Under the pieces are notes generated by a model. The model was not told the DNA's origin. It searched no databases and saw only the letters and a program-made list of their open reading frames with translations. From assembly GCF_014805625.2 (NCBI RefSeq), contig NW_023998517.1, positions 1,807,155 to 1,871,154 of the forward strand: a stretch of DNA of 64,000 nt, written 5' to 3'. The stretch is from Glossina fuscipes. Lineage: Eukaryota > Arthropoda > Insecta > Diptera > Glossinidae. This document shows positions 36,791-48,090 of this stretch, in pieces. Both the position numbers and the translations under genes were made by a program. Within the stretch, counting starts at the first letter, position 1. Each line of letters opens with the position of its first letter.

Positions 36791-38289
36791 TTTTTGATCG
36801 GAAAATATCTAATCGCGATCCGAGACACTTGTTCTTCAATGTACTTAAATACAGAAGCAAGGAATAAAACACACAGGCAACAAAGCAACAAATGACTAAT
36901 GCCCTCTCATCACGCAAACAAGCCCAACCCAGCCGGAATGTAGAAATTTCTAAAGACGAAAGTGTATATATATGGTAAGAGTAATACAATTAGTATTATT
37001 TGACATGGAATTTTGTGTTTTCGAAAACTTTATAACAAAAGAAACGTATTCAACGTCACAAAAGTGATTTAGTCATTTTTCATAGCAACGCCATCTATTT
37101 AAAATACTCGGAAAATGCAAGAACATATATGATAGCTGCTTGTTAGCCATGCGCAGTAAAGCAGGATTAAAGGAAATTTTTTTCATTTCATAAAAATTCG
37201 AATCGGAAGAAAAAAAGGATATAAATTACAAAACGGTAGCGAATAAAAGTAAAATATGAAATAAAAAAACTAAGGAAGGCACGATGACACTCTCCAAGTA
37301 GATATCTAGAAAATCTCTTAATTCCGTTTCATTTGAAAGAATTTATCTAAAAGCAATTCTCGTGAGGAGTTTCTGCCCTTTTAAGGAGACGGCTGAAAAG
37401 AACGAAAACTCACAGACCGTCAATTCGTATTGCCAATGACGTATATACTTTTTTTTTTATGCCCTCTTCTGGACTGCAGCGAAGCTGGTAGGCTCCTGTC
37501 TGCCATAGTGTTGCACTTACTGAGAACAAATTGGAGATGACATGATAAAATATCTATCGCACATGAAAAGTCCTTTACAGAAAAGTAGGTTTGGCAGGGC
37601 GAATAACAACAAAAATTGTATGTGAAAAGCAACTCCCTATGAAAAAAGCAAAAGAGGTTAAGTAAAATGATTTATTCTTTTTGCTAGGCTTAGAGAACAT
37701 CGCAGACAGCGTGACGTGAAGAATTGAAAATTATACATTCTAGGTATTATATGAAGAGACAATGAAATTGTTTACGGGCGCAAGAAACCCTTGTCAGGTG
37801 ACAAGACACCGTTTCTCCTAAATATCAATTTTTCGCTTCGGCGAGACTTAATGTGACAATCTATAGAACCCATCGGTATGATGAAATACCGATAATACTT
37901 AAGAGGTATGAGAACAACAGGACCTTGAGCTGTTGGATTTTTCGTTCGTATATGAAATCAGTTGCCACGAGGGCCGTCAGTTTTGTTCCCAGTTTATTAC
38001 TATTATATGTTCCTTTTCGCTCGAGCGTACTCGCAACGTTCTTGATCTCATCATTTTGAAGGGTGCATTGCTGCCGGCACGGTACATACACAAAATGACA
38101 TAAAGCAGATACTCTCTCTCTCAGCGCATCATGATGGCTCTCGTGTATAGCTTGAGCATGTATATGCGCCCTGCTTACAGTTTCATTTAATGGTGAAGAG
38201 AAAAACAACAACAACAACAACAATACTAAACAAGCATATATGTGTTTATATACTCCACTGCATTTTAATTCGGCCATATTTTACCTTAT

Positions 38290-38437
38290 TGTTGTTATTG
38301 CTCTTGTTGTTGATGTTATTGTTGTTTGCCTTTGAATTTCATTCAATTTGTAAGGTTTTTAAATGGTTCCTTTTCATTTCTGTTGTTATTGTTGTTGTTG
38401 TTGTTGTTGTTATTATTATTATTGTTATTATTGTGGT
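38290..38437. repeat. Two (TTG/TTA)n triplet tracts
   Basis: TTG/TTA tracts at 38290-38327 and 38381-38437. A mirror-type AAC run lies just upstream at 38207-38223. Together they create Leu- and Val-rich artefact frames. Confidence 0.95.
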
Positions 38438-38895
38438 CGTGGCTGTTGATTCATTTATTTAAAATGCCATTGTTTAGCTGCACGCATACGTATATGTGTA
38501 GTTGTTGCAATATAATTTAACGCTACAAATGCTTTAAGCATAAAGAAAACTAACTCGCTTTAGAAATAAAGAAAAGAAAAAGTCTTAATACAAAATTTAT
38601 GCGATTAATGTGTAATTTACATTTGTATTGAAAATCTTTTAAACAAGCCTCTGTCTGTTCTCAAGTACAAAGCCATTAAAAATTCAAAAATTTAATCGTT
38701 ATTACTATTCAGTCTTTTGTTTTTATTCAACACGACTACGCAGCAGCAAGTTGATTCTCTTCTCTGAAAGTTTACCTTCACATGGATGTAACTTAAATAA
38801 GATTAAATTACAAGCAGGAAAATTTTGTTCTTACATGTCGTGAACGAAAATTTCTCGGGCATTTAGGGCAAATTTGTTTTCTACGTTGGACAATA

Positions 38896-38949
38896 CTACA
38901 TACATACATATATATATATATACATATAATTACATATATATATATATAG
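38896..38949. repeat. (TACA)n/(TA)n tract
   Basis: ACATACATACATATATATAT, then TACATATAATTACATATATA. Confidence 0.95.
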
Positions 38950-40163
38950 ATTTACCGCACCCGCAAATTCGACGGGGCCTTGTGATTTCGAGCTCAAGAA
39001 TTCTGCATAAGGAAACAAATATCTTCAGATGTTATATACTGACTTTTAATGATTTAATGCAGCAAATAATCTTTTTCCTGTGGCACGCCCACTTTTTGGT
39101 ATTCGTATGCGCTCAAGACCACTTTTATGACAAGCACGTAGCTGGGTCAAACAGGCATTTAGGTACTAGCCTTCTAAAAATACAGTCACGGGACCGAAAG
39201 TTATAGACGAAAATTTGAAAAAATCATTCTTCGACGTGGCTCTAACAACTCTTTTGTACATTTTTTAATTCACATAATCACGATTGATAAGCGAATGTTT
39301 GCGACGAATTTCAGCTTTCTATCTATATTTGTGCGATTGCGACAATTCACTAAAGACACACCTCAAATTGACGGGATGCGGTGAACGCGTTTTTTGTTGC
39401 TTTAAGAGAATATAATCAAATCGGCAAGTGCGAGCGTTTCTTAGTTTTATTTTTTATTTATTTTCGAGAGAAATTTCCATCGCTAAAAGTAGCCACCAAA
39501 ATTTCCACAAGCCTACAATTATTAGCCCGAACTTAATGAAAAATTAGTTACTTGCGTCACTTGTTAGCATTGATTGCGAAGCTACGAATAAACTTAAAAC
39601 AATTACCGAAGAAGGGCTTATGTAAAATACTTCGTAGCATAATATCATCTGAGTGCACATCCTCCGCACTCCTACGACTTTTAATAATTTTCTAATATTT
39701 TTCAAAGAATTCCCTTTAGACGCTCTTGATTTGAGACTTTCTCTAACCCAGCACAATCACTTCTTAAGTAAACTCCTAATGACCTTCTTCTTGCCTTAGC
39801 TGAAACGTTTCTTTTCAGCGACGAACTATTTTTAAGTCTAGCTTGGACACTTTGCGTAGGCAACTTAAGTTTCTTTACTCAGTGCAGACTATTGTCGCGC
39901 AAGGACAACCCACAGATCACATTAGTCACTTCCCAACGAATAATAATAGTAGGCCCAAAATTTATGATCAACATTCAAGTTAAATTACGCGATTATATCG
40001 TAACAGAAACCTGTGCCATATTTCACGGCATTGGTGTTTTACCTGCGTAAGACACAAAAAGTTTTACTTCAACAATGTGTCTGTGTAAGAAGGTGACTTC
40101 TAGGCTATCAATCGGTCATGAAGCGCATTATTACGGGAGGCTAGACTTGTATCTGCATATACT

Positions 40164-40293
40164 AAAAATTTGCTGATATTAACAGTTTTTTGCGATTGTC
40201 GGGATGTTGCGTACACTATATGTTCCTCCCGTCGGACCAAACTATTGGCAAGCAATTTCATATGGGCATTATGCGTCATTTGCTTGAGGTTAG
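40164..40293 (+). pseudogene. Mariner transposase relic (central part)
   Basis: A plus-strand fragment from the centre of a mariner transposase. The frame through 40170 reads LLILTVFCDCRDV, matching the family block VMLTVFFDYRGVV. A frameshift near 40208 moves to the frame that reads VHYMFLPSDQTIGKQF and then IMRHLLEV, matching VHHEFLPQGQTVNKEYY and the following MRRLREA block. A stop follows at the end of the match. Blocks on either side (TGDE upstream, HDNARPH downstream) were not recognised, so only about 40 residues survive. It reads in the opposite direction to the 7.2-7.9 kb copy and covers a region largely missing from the 16.3 kb copy, so the three appear to be independent insertions. 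It is a dead remnant. Confidence 0.75.
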
Positions 40294-41084
40294 TTAGTTA
40301 TCAGCAAAAAGAGGTTGGAATAGGTTTTAAAAAAGATCAAATGAAATTTGTCTTCCTTTTTAGTAGTGTATTCCACTTTCCTCATAAGTCCAATTCTCTC
40401 TTGGTTTAGAACCAAAATATAGATAATAGAACAAAGAATTATTTATCTCAATATCGATTTTACAAAAAATTAATAATTTCAATTATCTCTTCCGATCAAG
40501 TAATATAGTAATACTTATATCTCCTCTTATAAAGCCCTTATAGAAAACTCTTCGTAAAACATTGAGGAATCGAATAATTTTCAATATTCGGTTTGCAATT
40601 CATTTGAATTGGCTTACAGTCAGTCAATAACTCAGCAAATTTGTAAACTTGTAAATATGTCAACAAAGAAGAATGGAACGAAAAAATGTTTTTTTTTTTT
40701 TCATTAATAAGACATTTGTTGTAAATTGATGATTGCCTTAAGTAATGCAAAAGAAAGGGGAAGTTTTCAAAAATGGAAAAATTTTGTAATAATGTCGTCG
40801 TCTTCGTCATCTTTGCTAACTTCATAAACGAAAAGACAGTCAATTAAAATTCATTGAACTGCAACGGACCGATTCTCATAAACATGTCACTTGCTAAGCA
40901 ACAACATATTTCCTTCGAGCTTTACTCGTTATGAGTGTGTGTGTCGTGTCGTCTGCCTGCTATAGATGCAGAAACGCGACGGACAAAAATTCAGTTTTTT
41001 GAAAAAATACACAACAAATACACAACAGAAAATCACTTTTAGGAGAAGTACATATATATTTTAATTCCTGAAGTCACGATTGTC

Positions 41085-41110
41085 AGGCATCAACATGAAT
41101 GTTGATGGCT
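41085..41110. repeat. Tight hairpin
   Basis: CATCAACAT (41088-41096) and ATGTTGATG (41099-41107) are perfect reverse complements separated by two bases; outer AG and CT also pair across one mismatch. Confidence 0.8.
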
Positions 41111-42859
41111 CATCACAGAGTGCAGAAACAAAAAATCACAGAATATTTCAAAAAATTTAGATATATGGATACGACAGTGACTCATACAATGGCACTTTAG
41201 CAATCAAATATTTGTCATTCTCAGGCAATTAAGGATGGACACCTAATAATATCTAGCGTCTGCTAACGAAAGGGTTTTCATATACGATTGAGAATCAGTG
41301 AGAGTTACCTTTCCGGTTTATCGCCGTTAAATCAAGGCATCGCCGTCTGATAGGTCCATTAAAGCGTTTGCTTGTTAGCCCCTCTTTTTAGCGACCTCAA
41401 AACCACTAGTTGTCAGGTTGTTGTAATTTCGTTTATATTTGTGAAAGCGAAAGATGATTGTCGTGTAATGATCACTTCTCAGCGCTCTCGACTTGTTATT
41501 CGGTAGTTTGCAGCAATAAACGCCTTTATTTTGTCGTGATCAAGTCCGACTGAGGTTCCAGAACACGATGCACCTTCAAGATCAACAGACCGATGGCATT
41601 GACGGTCAGTCCATACGTCTTCTAATGTTTTCTCGCTTGAGCAGCATTTTTACCTTTGCGTGAGTAAAAACGTCAAATATGCCGAAGAGGCTGCTTTCCG
41701 CTTTCTAAAGCAACTAAAAGCAACTGCGTAGAATCAATCGAGCTTTTTCGCATATGTGGCATTATAAAATGATTACGCGGCTTAATTGCGAAGTTAGCTA
41801 TGAAAGCAGACAATTAAGTCTTTCATTGGGAAAAAACGATTTACTTTCCGAATACTCTTCCTGCACATGTTGTTCGTAAAGAAGAGTGTCTGCAGCGTTG
41901 TTGTACGACTTACATGATGCTTACCTCCAAAGGAAGGACGCCTCCCAGGGCCGGAGCACGATCTGTGCTACCACAGGCTTTTCAATGCTTACGGTGGCCA
42001 CCTTCCCACCGCACTACATTGCATTTGAAAAGAAACTATCAAATGTACAAAGGGAAGTATCGAATATATTCGGCCTAAGTTTGCAATCTATAACCCGTCC
42101 GTCATGCACCCAACTTAGTAGAGCGATATAGTAACGTACGGTTATCTGTGTGTATAGAAAATGTGGGTGTAACTTGAAAAGAAAAATTCTTTGAGTATAT
42201 AATTTTTAAGGAAAAAAAGAGCTCCTCATGGGAATTACACAAATACCTTATGCCTTATTTGGTACGGAATACAAAGCGTGGGCTTATTCTAATGATGCAC
42301 ATCATTCAACTTCAGGGCCGAAACGGTTAAAACGGTTTGATTTAGACGAGGTTATTTTTTAAAATTCATTTATTTTTTTTACCCGATAACTTTCCCTTTT
42401 TATGGTCTATTGTTAAATTTAAAAAAAAAAAAGGGTTAAATGTGTGGCAGCAACGGTATGAGTATTGTGTTCGTTCTTCTATCGCAATTCATTCACATCT
42501 TTTTTTAATTATCCTCTAAAAATAAACCTTGAAATCGCAGCAGCTATTAATATTGTTGTTCTTGTTGTTGTTGTTAACTCGTGCATTTTGCACAAAATCT
42601 TTGAAAGTGAAAGTTGCTTGTATGTAGCATTCCATAGGATATAAAATTTCCATTTTTTTTTTTTTTTTGTTGTTTTTTGTGATTTTTATGCGAAAATTCT
42701 TGTGGAATATTTTTCCATTAAAATTGTGCACATTTTAGTTTTATTTCGTTCTATTTTCGAAAAACGAAAACAAAAAAAAAAATCGTCATAAAATTACGAA
42801 CGCAACCAATTGAGAGAAAGAGCCCAAGAAGAACAACAGCAAAAACAGTCGAACGCTTA

Positions 42860-43010
42860 TTGGTGTTATTGGCTCCAATACTCATAAATATTTATAAAAT
42901 ATGTAAATTCATTATAAGGAAACCAGTAAAACGTCCATAAAATGATGTCAACTTAATGGTCATAAAATATCAATTGTATTGACAATAATTTTCCGCATTA
43001 ATGCATGAAA
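42860..43010. promoter_or_regulatory. Candidate regulatory block with clustered CATAAA sites
   Basis: Within about 100 bases there are CTCATAAATATTTATAAAAT (42881), TCCATAAAAT (42934), GGTCATAAAAT (42958) and GCATTAATGC (42996). TTTATGG/TTTATGA-type sites are bound in flies by Abd-B- and Caudal-class homeodomain proteins, and TTAAT is a general homeodomain core. Function is inferred from site density only. Confidence 0.25.
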
Positions 43011-43283
43011 CGCAAAGTCACACTTACCCATTAACGAGGAGTGGTGGGCCAGAAGAATACTTAAAACAAATACTCGTACGTAAAATAAGGCGTACACGCG
43101 TAAACGTTTTCGTAAATTGGCGAACGCGAATATTAACGCAGACCATACCGTAATCATTGAAGAGTCTCTTCATTTTCTCCTCTTCTTCCTTTTTTTTTTT
43201 CATTCCATTGTAAATGATTTTAGAACTGCAGGAGTTTTTAAACACAGAAATGGAAATAGGCCGTAAATTGCATGTGTATGCGT

Positions 43284-43311
43284 TTGTGTGTGTGTGTGTG
43301 TGTGTGTGTGG
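43284..43311. repeat. Microsatellite (GT)n
   Basis: Perfect GT run. Confidence 0.95.
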
Positions 43312-43924
43312 AAAGCAAAGAATCGATTCCATTAAAAGGACGGTGCTCCCAATGGGCAAGCAATTTCGTGCCTGCTCCAATTAAATATTTGAAAAGGAGT
43401 CTGCTTTTAGTAATGCATCTGGCACTTGTTCTCTGTTTTCATTTTTCTTTTTTTTTCCCTTTTGCACTTGAATAGCAAGCAAAGCAACAACAACGCTCTT
43501 GTTTGTAGGCCTAAAAACAATTTCCGTATACAGTTCGACCAGGACGGAAATATATGCTGTGCTCGCGATAATGCCAATTAAATATAACAATTAATGACGC
43601 AATTTCACTTACACTAAAGATGTTGTACAAATGCTGCTTAATGCTATTTAAATGTTTTTCGTATTTCTTAGCTCGCTCTTCCCCCCCCCCATCTCCCCCT
43701 ATACCGCGACCCAAATTACTAAGAGAAAAATAAACAAAACTTTTAGTAAATAAACGAATGAATAAATTCGATATTTAATGGCAGTCAAAACTGAATGCAA
43801 ACATGAGGAGCCGGACCAGTGTCGTATCGTTACTGTTAACAAATAACACGGATTCACCTTAATGTTTTCATTAAACGCAAGTTTTCCTAAATTCTTTATT
43901 GGTTAGCCAGCCTTACGCTCTACT

Positions 43925-43967
43925 ACTTCTCTCTCTCTCTCCCTCTCTTTCCCTCTCTCTCGCTCGA
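43925..43967. repeat. Microsatellite (CT)n
   Basis: CT run with CCCTCTC interruptions. Confidence 0.9.
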
Positions 43968-46356
43968 CGGTAGCTAAAGTAGCAATAAATTGATATCTTT
44001 GCCATTTCTTTTCTTTTACATATACATAAAACTTTTAATCAGACTACGTGCACGTTCCATAGCTAAAACGAAGGTAATATCTTTCCTTTAACAGCGACTA
44101 ACTTTCATTCCTGCACTCTCCGCGGAATGTTCCGGTCATGTTTTACCAAAATTGACTGGCGGTGATCTGTGAGTTCTCCAACTATTAAGAATTTTCCTAA
44201 GAATCCTCCCTAAACAATATCGTGTATCTACTAACACGCTTCAGAAAGACGAACAAGTTTATGTGTCCGCATGTCCGCCCGCCAGAAATTAGAACTCGAT
44301 TTGTAAATGCAGTTATTATTGTCGGTAACTGATGTATTTGTACTGAGAACCGCGCTAGAAATCTACTGACATTCCCGGCACACATTTGCGTCTTTCCGTG
44401 CAAAACTGTTGGCCGAAGTAGACCGTAGATAAGGGAAGGTGTAGAATAGCCCAGGACGTTCGTCAAGAAAACCTCAATCCGCTCGTCTGTCTCCATAATG
44501 GTTTCTGCAATTGTAATTTTTCAGTGGAACTATCTGTGGAGTGCTCGTTCGCGTGCTCTATCATTAATAATTGTGCTTGTCAACTGTCCTTGCCAGACAA
44601 ACTGAGGTGTTCACGAATGCGGCCAATTTTCTTTCAAAAGCATATAAGGACTGGTCAAACGACCTCAAAATCAGTGGCAATGGACCGCAGCATCGAGCTG
44701 AATGGTCAACATAAGAACGCTCTGCCTAAAAATTAGACATTCGTGGTATTTAGGTAAAAGGGTTCTTAGTCGACCTGGATAAAAAGATTAAATGCTTGCT
44801 ATAAAGATTAGATGAGAGAAAGAGATAGCTAACTTTTAAGTAATCGTAGAGAGAGAAATTCACAAAAGCAAGAACGGAAGAACAAACGTGATATCTGAGA
44901 ACCTCGCTCTTAGGATTTCTTCGATTATTTTGTCTTTTAGGCCTTTAACGATATGGCGATACGGAGAGAACGGCTATGCGTCACTTTCTCTTCAAATATG
45001 TCTGCAGTTTTACGTTCATATGCAACATAAAGCCCAAGTATTGGATAAATCTTTTTATATAAATTTGGGAAAATGCTGCCATTTGAAGACGATATTGTCC
45101 TTTAGCTTAGCCTCTAATTTCCTATATTGAAGTAATAGACCGCAGTTAACTGCCATTAGCAAAATCCTGGATCTTGGCCTCGCACTTGGGAGCAGACCAG
45201 GCTAAATTGTCACGCAAAACCCCTTTGGCGGATGGTCAGACCGTTTATAAAGAGTTAGATAACACTGGACGTTCAACTGGATAAAGAATAGAAACGATAT
45301 GGAAAAAATCTCTAATATGAACACTCATCGCATGTTGTTTTCTCTGGCAAATATGCGAGCTGCAGTATCTGGGCAGAACAATGTTACACACTATAATCGA
45401 TAGCGTTCTTAATATAACCTGAGCAAATTTACGCGTTCGCCGATATCTTGCCCCTTTTGCCAGAGCAAGCAGGAAAGATTCCTTTTCAATAAAACATCTG
45501 GAAACGTAATACCCATCCAGTGAAAGGAGAGGGTTATTGAAAGCAATATTGGATAAGAAAAGTGTCGCTTGATGAAACCCACGAAAAACCATACATAATT
45601 TTACAAACATAATATATGTATATATGTATGTCTAATGTGTATATATAGAAAATTGTGCCAATTTTCTTCTTTTTTTTTTTTGCGTGTTTTGCGTTTGAAT
45701 TCGTTTAGGTATTGTACGTGACAAATGGATTTTCTTACATTTATTTTCCAATATTTATGAGAAAGACAACAAATGTTTTGGTAGTTGTACTACAAGCAAA
45801 ATAAAACGCCCTATTTAACCCTTCCATAAATATATAATAAATAAATTTTACCTACGAGATTTTATGAGAATATTTGCATAAAAATATTTCAACGCCATAT
45901 TGTTTTTGCCAAATCAGCAGCCATTGTACGTATATAAGTTTGGATGTAAAAATCTAGGAAACAATTTTTTTATTAAAGATAATTTATTATAGCCATACAG
46001 CACGTTAAACGTTTCAAGAGCGCCGATGCTTTTTCAATGCAAAGGAAAGATTTTTTTCTGTTTTTATGATATAATTGCTCCTATAATTCAAAGTGACACA
46101 CCTTTCCTTCATTTGCAGCGAAAAAAAAAAAAAGAAACAAATGCAACTCAACCCTTTTTGCCAACTCAAACGAAGAAGGAAAGACGACAACACGGTCTTG
46201 ACAGTTTTTCTCAAGTAAAATTTTTATTTTTTATTATTTATGTTTCTTTCTTTTTTTTTTTTTTTTTTGGTTGTTGCTATTGTACAAGTGAAGGAGATCA
46301 GCTTTTGTTGCATATCATAAATCGTAGACACCGTGGTAACCATGAAATTTCAATGT

Positions 46357-47071
46357 TTAACTACAAGAATTTTGCACCGTAACATGTTCGCAGAGTTCAT
46401 AAACACATTCACTAACTGGGAAGTTACAACAACAACAACAACAACGGAGTAATGTAAAGGTGCAACAACTACTACTATTTACTAACCCTTTTTGATAAAA
46501 CGACCAAAGACTTGTTCGTTGGGAAATGTAAAGTTGTTAGTTAACTCATCACCTGAGGCGTAGCGCATTGCTTGCGGTATTACGATAAAAACGAATGCAT
46601 TTAAAAGCAGAAACAGGTAGAACAGCGCGAGATATGTCACCAAAACTCTGTCAGAGTTGTAAATGAAACAAATATTAAAAGCAAAACAAAACAAACCTTC
46701 AGGAGGGCGAGAATTCGAATATCTTGCGAACAAAAATAAATTTTAGCAGAATCCATAAAAAACGATTTGACGAACGCGCCTTAACTCCTGTACTAAGCTT
46801 GAGATATACAGCAAAAATTCCTTTCGTCGAACGAAACTTTCCAAGACCGTCTTTCAGGTACTTGTACATTTACTAGGACGCACTGTAAAGTGAAAACATA
46901 TAGTAGACTATGCGGATGTGTGTGATTGCGTGTGTTAGTTGATTGGCTGATTGAATGAAAAGAATGCACGGCATAGCATTATCTACAAATTTCATTTGAT
47001 TAAATTGATACAACAACTGTGTGCACTTACTGCCACTTTTCCAAGTAGAAGTGAAAAGCCCCCTTAACCAT
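46357..47071 (-). CDS. Candidate three-exon gene, small single-pass membrane protein (86 aa)
   Basis: I do not recognise the protein. The proposed coding exons on the minus strand are 47071-47031, 46647-46487 and 46415-46357. Exon 1 starts at an ATG with A at -3 and G at +4, has an in-frame stop upstream, and begins MVKGAFHFYLEKW. It ends at a consensus GTAAGT donor (47030-47025). Exon 2 follows a pyrimidine-rich tract ending CTGACAG and encodes a hydrophobic stretch (YLALFYLFLLLNAFVFIVI), then a polar part with an NFT N-glycosylation sequon. It ends at GTTAGT. The second intron is only 71 bp, typical of flies, and ends in CCCAG. Exon 3 adds a Cys-containing tail and a TAA stop at 46357-46359. 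Reading phase is kept across both junctions. The predicted product has one membrane segment at about residues 15-40. A rival model takes exon 1 in another frame (46645 acceptor) and adds an upstream exon around 47168-47380. The exon-2 open frame is the firmest part. Without splicing at 46486 the frame stops at 46482-46484. Confidence 0.38.
46426..46445. repeat. Microsatellite (CAA)n inside the candidate 71-bp intron
   Basis: Read on the minus strand it gives the GTTGTTGTT pyrimidine-rich tract before the proposed 3' splice site at 46416-46417. Confidence 0.95.
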
Positions 47072-48065
47072 CCTAACGAACAGCTAAGCTTAGTTATCTT
47101 CGAAAACAAAAAAACACAAGTGGCACTTCAATTTCTCCTTCGTGTCTCATTAATATTCACTTATAAGTCATATATATATATATATGGGGAGGACATACAT
47201 TCTCGTTAGGTAGGGAGCATTTTCCGTTTTCCTCTTCTCGCAGGGGGGGGCGGCAAAGCAATTGCAAAAGAGTTTTCCGTGTTTAAAAAGCTGTCTAAAA
47301 AGTATTTTTAGAGTTTTTTTAAGGAGCTTCTCCGCGGCTGAAACAGCTTCGTAGGGAAAATAGTTGTGGGGTACAATCATCTGGATGGGTAAGCCCGTAA
47401 CTTACACCTAATTTCTCTCAAGTTCTGACGACTTATCGATATCCTTGCCCCATATCGCATGGAGCTATGGTTTTATCTTATCCACAATCTTTTTCCATAT
47501 TACGAGCAGGTCCACATATGTAGTAAAAAAAAATATCTGGGTCTTAGCTTGTTAGGGTGTTGTTATAGAACATCTCGTACGTTAAACAGTTGATTGTCTT
47601 TACGTATTGATAAGTCGCAATGTAAATAAAAGGAAAAGAATTTCAACATCTTTTACGCCAGCTCCCTAGAATCCTTGTCGCAACGATGGCATTTTTTAGA
47701 TAAAATATGAGAAGATTGCATAACAACAAGGATGACATTTCTAATGTATGCTGTAAATTAATGCATGCCTGCATCCATCCATTATCTCCCTTCCGCCCGA
47801 CGTTTCGTCAAACGGAATTTTTGCTGAGTTAAATGCCAGAAACAAGCATTTTTCGTAATCATGTTTACATAAGCATTTCTGTGCGAATATTTGCAATTTC
47901 TAGAGTCTTGTTAAATTTTTTATTTAATATATATATTTATGTAAGCATCATATATACGTAGATACTTAGATACGTATACACATTTGTCGGATTAGATATA
48001 TAAGCACCGCATCCAATAGCTTTGCAAAAAGGAAAAACAAATATCAAATAATGTATATGGGAATA

Positions 48066-48090
48066 GCTCCGCTCCGCTCTGCTCCGCTCC
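48066..48090. repeat. Pentanucleotide repeat (GCTCC)n
   Basis: Five units, one with CTCTG. An unusual G+C-rich unit for this window. Confidence 0.9.

Larger units (their letters stand above)
35820..40163. other. No gene supported
   Basis: Apart from the duplications and triplet tracts, no coding sequence was recognised. A 138-codon minus-strand frame at 37861-38277 begins with a Leu run made by the triplet repeat. Confidence 0.45.
40294..46356. other. No gene supported; some less AT-rich islands
   Basis: Islands at 41880-42130 (plus, 81 codons) and 44200-44740 (minus 99 codons, then plus 70 codons) have balanced composition and read like protein, but I recognise none. 45245-45610 is a 121-codon minus-strand frame downstream of the candidate gene. 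These may be decayed transposons or lone exons. Confidence 0.4.

Noticed and set aside
36475..36989. Two overlapping minus-strand frames of 134 and 138 codons.
   Set aside because: Both are made by the 117-bp tandem duplication and its A-runs.
37861..38277. 138-codon minus-strand frame with a signal-peptide-like Leu run.
   Set aside because: The Leu run comes from the adjacent AAC/GTT triplet repeat; the rest shows no family resemblance or exon signals.
45245..45610. 121-codon minus-strand frame containing NPLLSLDGYY, like a bacterial M50 peptidase motif.
   Set aside because: No His-Glu zinc motif or other M50 parts; resemblance is a single short string.
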